Positions 17,690 through 32,993 of a DNA stretch of 32,993 nucleotides are shown in pieces. A program made the translations under genes and the position numbers. Numbering within the stretch: position 1 is the first letter of the stretch; each line of letters starts with the position of its first letter. Source of the stretch: Streptomyces sp. NRRL B-1140. GTDB lineage: Bacteria > Actinomycetota > Actinomycetes > Streptomycetales > Streptomycetaceae. Location: assembly GCF_001280065.1 (NCBI RefSeq), contig NZ_LGEA01000128.1, forward strand, positions 1-32,993, written 5' to 3'. The notes beneath the pieces were generated by a model that was not told the origin of the DNA, did not search any database, and worked only from the letters and a program-made list of their open reading frames with translations.

Positions 17690-17698
17690 CGTTCTCCC

Positions 17699-23160
<5,462 letters not shown>

Positions 23161-23165
23161 CAGGG

Positions 23166-23173
23166 CCTCCCCC
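23166..23173 (-). promoter_or_regulatory. Ribosome binding site deciding the module 1 PKS start
   Basis: GGGGGAGG on the minus strand lies 5 nt before GTG 23160. A TTG at 23175 would place this site inside the coding region and has no good site of its own. Confidence 0.6.
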
Positions 23174-23200
23174 AACGGTGATCCAGAAGAACAGATGTGG

Positions 23201-26353
<3,153 letters not shown>

Positions 26354-26405
26354 GTGATGTCCTTCCGGTTCCCTCGGCGTACGGCTCTTACGGGCTGCAC
26401 CGCTG

Positions 26406-27149
26406 TCACCGCCAGCGGGTCAGCGTGTTCAGCAGTTCGTCCGGCGCGTCCATGAAGTCGTAGTGGCCGCCGTCGACGACCCGGAACTCGACGGAGTCGG
26501 CGTACCGGCGCCAGCCCTGGAGGTCGTCGAGGCTCACATCGGTGTCGTCCCGCCAGTGCAGGACGACGACGGGGCAGGGCACCGGGGCCGGCTCCTGCCT
26601 GCGGTACGCGCCCGCCGCCGCGTGGTCGCGCAGCAGCACCATGAGGCCCAGTTCGACCATGTCCGGACGCGGCTCGATGCCCCGGCCGCGGATGAACGCC
26701 TCCACCTCGGCGCGCAGTTCGGCTTCGCCCATGGTGAGCATCCGGTCGCGCGAGGCGTCGTGCGGTGCGGGCTGGCCCGACACGAAGAGGCACCGGGGTG
26801 CGGGCAGGCCGAGCGCGGCGAGCCGGAGCACGGTCTCGTAGGCGGGCAGGGCGCCCGCGCAGTGCCCGAAGAGCGCGTACGGCCGCTCCAGCAGCGGTGA
26901 GAGCGCTTCGGTGAGGTCGTCGGCGAGGTTCTCGTAGGTGCCGTAGTGGGGGTGGGCGAGCCGGTTCTCGCGGCCGGGGAACTGCACCGGGCAGACCTCG
27001 ACGTCGTCGCGGACGGCGGGCCAGGCGCTGAAGGCCGACGCCCCGGAGCCGGAGAAGGGGAGGCAGAAGAGCCGGGCGGCGGCCTCGGCGGACGGCGGCC
27101 GCACGAACCACGGCGACGCGGTGGCGGTGGTGGGGGGACCGGATGTCAT
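26406..27149 (-). CDS. Thioesterase-like alpha/beta hydrolase with Cys nucleophile; candidate aminoacyl shuttle
   Basis: 247 residues with the fold features of type II thioesterases: LFCLPFSGSGASAF, VQFPGRENR, a late Asp in HWRDDTDV and His in DGGHYDFM. The nucleophile elbow reads GHCAG, so Cys97 replaces Ser. Cys nucleophiles are known in the alpha/beta-hydrolase aminoacyltransferases SyrC (syringomycin) and CmaE (coronatine), which move an amino acid from one carrier protein to another. The ATG at 27149 overlaps the P450 stop by 4 nt (ATGA), after a free PCP gene. I infer that it transfers the P450-modified aminoacyl group from that PCP to an NRPS whose A domain cannot load. An ordinary editing thioesterase is the alternative. 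Confidence 0.85.
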   Translation of the reverse strand: MTSGPPTTATASPWFVRPPSAEAAARLFCLPFSGSGASAFSAWPAVRDDVEVCPVQFPGRENRLAHPHYGTYENLADDLTEALSPLLERPYALFGHCAGALPAYETVLRLAALGLPAPRCLFVSGQPAPHDASRDRMLTMGEAELRAEVEAFIRGRGIEPRPDMVELGLMVLLRDHAAAGAYRRQEPAPVPCPVVVLHWRDDTDVSLDDLQGWRRYADSVEFRVVDGGHYDFMDAPDELLNTLTRWR

Positions 27150-28396
27150 GGCGTCCGTCGTTTCTGGGCGGCGATGGGCATGTGGGTCATCCCGGCGATG
27201 AAGTAGGACCGCAGGTGCTCCGGTTCGCCGGCGAGCTCGATCGACGCGAACTCTTCGAGCAGTTCCTCGAAGAAGACGCGCAGTGTCATCCGGGCCAGGG
27301 GCGCCCCGATGCAGAAGTGCGGTCCGAACCCGAAGGCACCGTGGCGCTTGGCGCCGTCGCGCGTGATGTCGAAGGTGTGCGGGTCGGGGAAGACGGACGC
27401 GTCCCGGTTGGCCGATCCGATCCACGCGACGACCGCCCCGCGGGCCGGGATCGTGCCCCCGCCGATGTGGACGTCGTCGACGGCGTACCGCATGAAGTTG
27501 CAGGCGGCCGAGGTCCAGCGCAGTCCTTCCTCGACGAGGTTGGGGATCAGCGTCGGGTCGGCCTGGGCCTTGGCGAACTGCTCGGGCCGTTCGACGAGGG
27601 CCTGCACGGTGCCGGAGACGGTGTGCGGGGTCGTCACGTTGGCGCCGAGCAGGATGCTGTAGCCGTCGAGAGCGATCTCCTCGTCGCTCAGCGGCTCGCC
27701 TCCGGGGCGGACGCTCATGAGGTGGTGCAGCAGGCTGTCGTCCTCGCCGCCGTCCGCCCGCCGCGTGGTGGCCCAGTCCCTGACGTAGTTGAGCAGTTCG
27801 TGGTGGGAGATGGCCAGGGTCGCCGCCTCGCTGCCCACCTGGAAGTGCGGGTCCGAGGGGGCCGTCACCATCGCGGTGAGCTGGACGAGTTCCGCCCAGT
27901 CCTTCTCGGGGATGCCGAGGAGCGGGCCGGTGACCAGCGCGGGGAGCAGCAGCGCCTGCTCGGCCAGGTCGAAGGTCTCGCCGTCGAGCGCCGGCTCCAG
28001 GAAGCGGCGGACCGTCGCACGGATCTTGTCCTCCCAGGACCGTACGGCCCGGGCGGTGAGCTTGGCGTTGAGCGGGCGGCGGACCTCGGTGTGCCGGGGC
28101 GGGTCGGTGGACGTCATCAGCACGCCGGCGGCGGCGTCGTCCGTCCCGAGGTGGGTGGGGACCGTGCCGCGTTCCGAGGTGAACTCCCGGTGGTCGCCGA
28201 GCACCCGGCGGACGTCCTCGTAGCGGGTGACCGACCAGAACTCCCGGCCGTCGGGGAGGACCTGGTGGTGCAGGGGCGCCCGCTCGCGCATCACGTCCCA
28301 GATCGGGTGCGGGTCGCCCGTGGAGTAGAGGTCCAGGTCGAACAGGTCGACGCTGTCGAGGTCGACGTCGCGCGGGGGGCCCGGCGTCAGCCTCAC
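27146..28396 (-). CDS. Cytochrome P450, probable hydroxylase of a carrier-bound amino acid
   Basis: A 416-residue soluble bacterial P450. Heme motif FGFGPHFCIG with Cys362; E-x-x-R at Glu290-Arg293; PERF-region equivalent FPDPHTFDI. The I-helix reads GANVTT (251-256), so the acid of the usual (A/G)Gx(D/E)TT is Val254 while the Thr remains. The start is GTG 28396, overlapping the PCP stop by 4 nt (GTGA). The PCP-P450 coupling resembles known systems in which a P450 beta-hydroxylates an amino acid held on a carrier protein (NovI/NikQ/P450sky type). Beta-hydroxylation of leucine would fit the product family proposed here. Hydroxylation of the polyketide is the alternative. Electrons must come from a ferredoxin not found in the window. 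Confidence 0.9.
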   Translation of the reverse strand: MRLTPGPPRDVDLDSVDLFDLDLYSTGDPHPIWDVMRERAPLHHQVLPDGREFWSVTRYEDVRRVLGDHREFTSERGTVPTHLGTDDAAAGVLMTSTDPPRHTEVRRPLNAKLTARAVRSWEDKIRATVRRFLEPALDGETFDLAEQALLLPALVTGPLLGIPEKDWAELVQLTAMVTAPSDPHFQVGSEAATLAISHHELLNYVRDWATTRRADGGEDDSLLHHLMSVRPGGEPLSDEEIALDGYSILLGANVTTPHTVSGTVQALVERPEQFAKAQADPTLIPNLVEEGLRWTSAACNFMRYAVDDVHIGGGTIPARGAVVAWIGSANRDASVFPDPHTFDITRDGAKRHGAFGFGPHFCIGAPLARMTLRVFFEELLEEFASIELAGEPEHLRSYFIAGMTHMPIAAQKRRTP

Positions 28397-28707
28397 GCCC
28401 CGGCCCTCCCCTGCTCGATCAGCTCGGCGACCTTGGCCGGGGTGCCCGCGAGGTAGAAGTCGCGCACGGACAGCCGGACGCCGTGGTCCTGGAGCACCCG
28501 TTCGATGATCTTGATGCCGGCCAGCGAGTTGCCGCCGAGCGCGAAGAAGTCGTCCTCCACACCCACATCAGGGCTGCCGAGGTGCTCCCCCCACAGCTGT
28601 GCGATATCCCGCGCCAGCGACGCCGACGCGCCCGCGGGCCCGTCCTGTCGCTGCGGCGTCTCTTCCCGCCCACCTCGCTCGTGGACCACCTGCGGTGACG
28701 ATTCCAT
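28393..28707 (-). CDS. Free-standing peptidyl carrier protein
   Basis: A 104-residue protein with one carrier domain at about 30-100. VGVEDDFFALGGNSLAGIKI has the phosphopantetheine site at Ser61, and the GGNSL form is of the peptidyl rather than acyl type. The first 28 residues are polar and probably disordered. The ATG at 28707 has GAGGAAAGG 6 nt upstream; the open frame further upstream is not coding-like and runs through the promoter region. The gene is coupled to the P450 by overlap, which suggests that the P450 substrate is tethered here. No A domain for loading it lies in the window except the partial one at the right end, so a free A protein elsewhere in the cluster is expected. Confidence 0.92.
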   Translation of the reverse strand: MESSPQVVHERGGREETPQRQDGPAGASASLARDIAQLWGEHLGSPDVGVEDDFFALGGNSLAGIKIIERVLQDHGVRLSVRDFYLAGTPAKVAELIEQGRAGA

Positions 28708-28727
28708 TGCCGACCTTTCCTCTGCAC

Positions 28728-28745
28728 TGTCCCGCCGGCGAGACA
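28728..28745. promoter_or_regulatory. Palindrome copy, candidate operator of the PCP-P450-PKS operon
   Basis: TGTCCCGCCGGCGAGACA differs from the perfect palindrome at 7975-7992 in one position. It lies 20 bp before the PCP start codon, between the SD site and an AT-richer patch that may be the promoter, a position suited to repression. Confidence 0.55.
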
Positions 28746-28897
28746 AATTCTTCGAATGGCCGAATTGAGTGTCGCGTGCGTTCGCGTTTCGGCACACCGG
28801 TACCGAGGGTGCGCGGCGCCCGCCGGCCGGTGAGGTTGAGAGCGCACCGGTACGCCCGCACGCTGACACTCCCGGAACTTCCGCTCCCCGAACAGCC

Positions 28898-28913
28898 GTC
28901 CCGCCGGCGGGAC
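28898..28913. promoter_or_regulatory. Palindrome copy, candidate operator
   Basis: GTCCCGCCGGCGGGAC is a perfect 16-bp palindrome with the same core as the copies at 7975-7992 and 28728-28745. It lies 185 bp before the monooxygenase start and 190 bp before the PCP start. Confidence 0.55.
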
Positions 28914-28990
28914 ATGGGCAGCGGGCGCCCGGCCCGTACTTCCGGGAAATGCCGGGACGACGCCAGGACGCGCGGGCGCGGAAGGCTCGC

Positions 28991-29091
28991 TGGAACAGCG
29001 CTGGAATGTCAGTGGAATAGCTCTGGAAAAGCTCTGGAAAGGCTCCGGGAAAGCACGGGAAAGAGCCGGAAAGAGCGGGAGAAAGAGGGGG
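28991..29091 (+). repeat. Purine-rich tandem array with 11-bp phase, SARP-operator-like
   Basis: TGG(A)A begins at 28991, 29002, 29013, 29024 and 29035, exactly 11 bp apart (for example TGGAAAAGCTC then TGGAAAGGCTC). About four looser units follow with 10-11 bp spacing (CGGGAAAGCA, CGGGAAAGAG, CCGGAAAGAG, GGGAGAAAGAG), ending at the SD of the monooxygenase gene. Heptamers separated by 4 bp are the binding pattern of SARP activators, although usually only two or three copies occur. Confidence 0.65.
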
Positions 29092-29098
29092 CAACGAC

Positions 29099-30616
29099 GT
29101 GGAACACACCGGCATGGACGCGGACGTGGTGATCGCGGGCGCCGGGCCGACCGGCCTGATGCTCGCCTGTGAGCTGCGGCTGGCCGGCGCCGACGTGGTG
29201 GTGGCCGAGCGGCTCGCCGAGCCCACGGGCGAGTCCCGGGCCGGCGGGATCCACTCCCGCACCCTGGAGGTGCTGGACCAGCGGGGCGTCCTGGACCGCT
29301 TCCTGGCGGAGGGCGAGCTCCAGCCGGTGGGCCACTTCGCCGGTCTCTACCTGGAGTTCGACGAGTCCGAGTCCCGGCACCCCTACCCGCTGATGATCCT
29401 CCAGTCCACCATCGAGCGGCTGCTGGAGGAGTGGGCCGCCGAACTGGGTGTGCGGGTGCGCCGGTCGGCCGAGATCAGCGGCATCCGCCAGGACGACGAC
29501 GGCGTGACGGTCGAGCTGAACACGCCGGACGCGGCACCCGCGACACTGCGCGCCCGCTATCTCGTGGGCTGCGACGGCGGGCGCAGCACGGTGCGCAAGC
29601 TGGCGGGCATCGACTTCCCCGGCACCGAGGCGACGATGACCGCGCTGATCGGCGACGTCGAACTCCCGGGGCTGACCGAGGACTACGTCTGGGTGCGGCG
29701 CACTCCGGCCGGCGACTACTCGGCGATCGCCTTCGAGCCGGGCTGGTTCCGGGTGATCACCTCCGAGTTCGACCGGGTCGCGGGCCGCGACGACGCCGTG
29801 ACGTTCGAGCAGCTCCGCGAGTCCCTGGTCAGGGTCGCGGGGACCGACTTCGGGATGCGTAACCCCCGGTGGGTCTCCCGGTTCAGCGACGCCGCCCGGC
29901 AGGCCGCCGAGTACCGCAAGGGCCGGGTGCTGCTCGCGGGCGACGCGGCGCACATCCACTTCCCGGCCGGCGGGCAGGGCCTGAACATGGGCGTGCAGGA
30001 CGCGGTCAACCTCGGCTGGAAGCTCGCCTCGGTGGTGCGGGGCCGGGCGCCCGAGAGTCTGCTGGACACCTACCACGCCGAGCGCCACCCGGTCGCGGCA
30101 CGCGTCCTGCACAACACCCGGGCGCAGTCGGCCCTGGTCCGTCCCGGACCGCAGACGGACGCGCTACGCGAGGTGTTCGGCTCCCTCATGGTGTTCGACG
30201 ACGTCAACCGGTACCTGCGCCACCTGCTGACCGCGCTGGACATCCGCTACCCGGCCGACGGCGACCACCCGCTGGCGGGCCGCCGGGTCCCCGACGCCGA
30301 CCTGAAGACGGCAGAGGGGATCATCGGCGTCCACGAGCTGCTGCACGCCGGCCGCCCCGTCCTGCTCGACCTGCACGGCAGCCCCGAGGTGGCGGCGGTC
30401 GGCGGCGGCTGGGCCGACCGCGTGGACCTGGTCGAGGCGCGCGGCGAGGACGAGCACTGGACCGTCCCGGCCGTCGGCGAGGTCCCGGCTCCGGCCGCGC
30501 TGCTGATCCGCCCCGACGGCCATGTCGCCTGGGCGGCCGACGAGGGCGGCGCGGGCGGCACCGAGGCGCTGCGGTCGGCCCTCACCACCTGGTTCGGCCC
30601 GGCACTGCGCGGCTGA
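29099..30616 (+). CDS. FAD-dependent monooxygenase (aromatic-ring hydroxylase / PHBH-like class A)
   Basis: A 505-residue class A flavin monooxygenase. It has the FAD dinucleotide motif GAGPTG (14-19), the DG motif CDGGRSTVRK (from 158) and the GD motif GDAAHIHFPAGGQGLNMG (281-298), followed by a thioredoxin-like C-terminal part of about 150 residues, as in PgaE/RdmE and rifampicin monooxygenases. The start GTG 29099 has GAGGGGG 7 nt upstream; an ATG at 29114 is possible. The family uses NADPH and O2 to hydroxylate electron-rich carbons. The cluster shows no aromatic PKS, so the substrate is not obvious. Hydroxylation of the C2 of the beta-keto acyl chain is one possibility, self-resistance another. 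It is transcribed divergently from the core operon and ends at strong hairpins. Confidence 0.88.
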   Translation: MEHTGMDADVVIAGAGPTGLMLACELRLAGADVVVAERLAEPTGESRAGGIHSRTLEVLDQRGVLDRFLAEGELQPVGHFAGLYLEFDESESRHPYPLMILQSTIERLLEEWAAELGVRVRRSAEISGIRQDDDGVTVELNTPDAAPATLRARYLVGCDGGRSTVRKLAGIDFPGTEATMTALIGDVELPGLTEDYVWVRRTPAGDYSAIAFEPGWFRVITSEFDRVAGRDDAVTFEQLRESLVRVAGTDFGMRNPRWVSRFSDAARQAAEYRKGRVLLAGDAAHIHFPAGGQGLNMGVQDAVNLGWKLASVVRGRAPESLLDTYHAERHPVAARVLHNTRAQSALVRPGPQTDALREVFGSLMVFDDVNRYLRHLLTALDIRYPADGDHPLAGRRVPDADLKTAEGIIGVHELLHAGRPVLLDLHGSPEVAAVGGGWADRVDLVEARGEDEHWTVPAVGEVPAPAALLIRPDGHVAWAADEGGAGGTEALRSALTTWFGPALRG

Positions 30617-30644
30617 GCGAACCTCCGCGCTTGCGCGCAACGTC

Positions 30645-30687
30645 ACCGAGGCCGTCGGGACCACGCCGTGGTCCCGACGGCCTCGGT
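30645..30687. terminator. Strong bidirectional terminator hairpin (21-bp perfect stem)
   Basis: The arms 30645-30665 and 30667-30687 are perfectly complementary around one base, giving in practice a 19-20 bp stem with a small loop. It starts 29 bp after the monooxygenase stop, between two convergent genes. Confidence 0.85.
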
Positions 30688-30773
30688 CGTCGTGCGTCGT
30701 ACGCCCTCGCGCGTCGTCTTCGCGCGTCTTCGTGCGTCTGCTTCACGCGGGCACGGCGTCCGCGGGCAGCACG

Positions 30774-30809
30774 ACGCCGCCCCGGCGATCGTGGTCGCCG
30801 GGGCGGCGT
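30774..30809. terminator. Second terminator hairpin (15-bp perfect stem, 6-nt loop)
   Basis: The arms ACGCCGCCCCGGCGA (30774-30788) and TCGCCGGGGCGGCGT (30795-30809) pair fully around TCGTGG. It lies about 30 bp past the stop of the minus-strand thioesterase gene and probably ends that transcript. Between the two hairpins is a GCGTC-rich stretch with no other feature. Confidence 0.8.
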
Positions 30810-30839
30810 ACGGGGAAGGAAGCGGGAGGTGGCCTGCCG

Positions 30840-31574
30840 TCAGTGCCCGCGGGCGGACTCCGCCTCGATCACGTCCAGTACCTCGCGGCCGAGATCGACC
30901 AGGTACATATGGTCGCCCGGGAATTCCACGTAGCCGAACTCACCCGTGGTCGCGTCACGCCACTGCCGGGCCTCCTCCGCGGTGACCAGGCCGTCGCTCG
31001 CGCCCCGCAGGGAGGTGACCGGCACCGACACCGGTACGTCCGTGCTCGGGACGTAGGCCTCGTGCATCTCGCAGTCGGCCTGGAGGGTGGGCAGGATCAG
31101 TTCCCGCATCTCCGGGTGGTCGAGGGCCTCGTGCCGGAACCCGGCGAACTCCTCGACCCGGGCGAGGAACTCGTCGCCCTCGAGCCCCGCCGCGCGCCTC
31201 TCGCGCTGCGTCCACGGCCCCGGCGAACCGCTGACGACCAGCCGCTCGACGCGCACGCCGCGCGCGCTCAGCAGGTGCGTCAGCTCGTAGGCGAGGACCG
31301 CGCCCAGGCTGTGCCCGAAGAGGACGGTCCGCGCGCCCTCGCCCAGTTCCGCGACGATGCCGTCGATCTCGTTCTTGGCCGCCTCGACGACGTTGCGGTA
31401 CGGCGTTTCAAGGATGCGCCGTTCCCTGCCGGGCAGTTCGACCGAGACGACGCGCCACCGGTCCCCCGCCGGCTTCTGCCACGGATGGAAGAAGGACGGA
31501 CCTGCTCCCGCGAACGGCACGCACAGCAGCGTGGTCCGGTCCCGGTTCTCCTCGGATGTGCCGGGTTGTTTCAC
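30840..31574 (-). CDS. Type II thioesterase
   Basis: A 244-residue external thioesterase: LLCVPFAGAGPSFFHPW, VELPGRERR, the nucleophile motif GHSLG with Ser89, an Asp in LRGASDGLV and a His in PGDHMYLV. This is the ordinary Ser form expected to clear mis-primed carrier domains in the cytosol. I chose GTG 31574 because GGGG lies 6 nt before it; an in-frame TTG four codons upstream has no SD. It follows the A-T-TE NRPS by 78 bp on the same strand, with a stem-loop between. It is therefore most likely the editing partner of that NRPS. Confidence 0.88.
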   Translation of the reverse strand: MKQPGTSEENRDRTTLLCVPFAGAGPSFFHPWQKPAGDRWRVVSVELPGRERRILETPYRNVVEAAKNEIDGIVAELGEGARTVLFGHSLGAVLAYELTHLLSARGVRVERLVVSGSPGPWTQRERRAAGLEGDEFLARVEEFAGFRHEALDHPEMRELILPTLQADCEMHEAYVPSTDVPVSVPVTSLRGASDGLVTAEEARQWRDATTGEFGYVEFPGDHMYLVDLGREVLDVIEAESARGH

Positions 31575-31614
31575 AACCGACCCCAATCATGCGTTCGATG
31601 GTTCGTCGGACCGG

Positions 31615-31645
31615 CTCCGGGACATCTGGTCGCGATGTCCCGGAG
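31615..31645. terminator. 11-bp inverted repeat just past the NRPS stop
   Basis: CTCCGGGACAT (31615-31625) and ATGTCCCGGAG (31635-31645) pair perfectly around a 9-nt loop, 7 bp after the NRPS stop codon. It could reduce read-through into the thioesterase gene, protect the mRNA end, or be an operator. The downstream gene has little other room for a promoter. Confidence 0.5.
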
Positions 31646-31652
31646 TTCCCGG

Positions 31653-32993
<1,341 letters not shown>

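Larger units (their letters stand above)
28708..29098. promoter_or_regulatory. Divergent regulatory region between PCP operon and FAD monooxygenase
   Basis: This 391-bp gap has no credible gene. It holds two copies of the palindrome also found before the NRPS (28728-28745, 28898-28913), a locally AT-richer patch at about 28743-28770 that probably carries the promoter of the minus-strand operon, and a purine-rich 11-bp repeat array (28991-29091) leading into the monooxygenase start. It is the most likely control point of the core genes. Confidence 0.7.

Noticed and set aside
28708..29262. N-terminal extension of the PCP gene into the upstream open frame
   Set aside because: The extension would run through both palindromes and the 11-bp repeats and into the divergent gene. 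A strong SD precedes ATG 28707.

Overview
The window looks like a modular polyketide/non-ribosomal peptide biosynthetic cluster from a Streptomyces-like, very GC-rich actinomycete. Codons end almost always in G or C, starts are often GTG, and Shine-Dalgarno sites are strong. Both ends cut through genes: a 2-oxoacid:ferredoxin oxidoreductase alpha subunit on the left and a terminal NRPS module on the right. The whole cluster is therefore larger than the window.

Layout. Left end, minus strand: an acyl-CoA (propionyl-CoA type) carboxylase carboxyltransferase subunit, followed by the start of korA; together they look like a precursor-supply pair. From 2068 to 4494, plus strand: a type II thioesterase, an alpha/beta hydrolase and a MerR regulator. 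From 28707 down to 4621, minus strand, lies the core: free peptidyl carrier protein, cytochrome P450 and a thioesterase-like protein with a Cys nucleophile (coupled by 4-nt overlaps), then four single-module PKS proteins in biosynthetic order, then a separate C-A-T NRPS. At 29099-30616, plus strand: an FAD monooxygenase. Right end, minus strand: the last part of an NRPS (A-T-TE) and a third thioesterase-like gene.

How the genes may work together. The PKS line reads KSQ-AT(methylmalonyl)-ACP; KS-AT(methylmalonyl)-DH(dead)-KR-ACP; KS-AT(malonyl)-DH-ER-KR-ACP; KS-AT(methylmalonyl)-ACP. Colinear reading gives a 7-hydroxy-2,6-dimethyl-3-oxononanoyl thioester, which can close to a tetrahydropyran hemiketal. 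That is the core of the acyl side chain of the azinothricin/polyoxypeptin family of hexadepsipeptides. The next protein is a C-A-T NRPS whose A domain has lost its A3 loop and its A10 lysine. The PCP/P450/Cys-thioesterase operon is the set expected for making a beta-hydroxy amino acid (3-hydroxyleucine in that family) on a free carrier and passing it to a module that cannot load itself. This assignment is inference.

Cautions and oddities. The KS domains of modules 1 and 2 both lack the same 28-residue segment, which holds the third catalytic residue (His). The module 1 gene also has a 4-nt frameshift at that point. The two KS genes are almost identical around it, so either gene conversion has spread a real lesion or the assembly is wrong there. 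Regulation may involve a palindrome repeated upstream of the NRPS and upstream of the PCP operon, an 11-bp phased repeat array before the FAD monooxygenase that resembles a SARP operator, and a MerR-type promoter before the hydrolase/MerR pair. I saw no tRNA, rRNA, CRISPR array, transposase or IS element.
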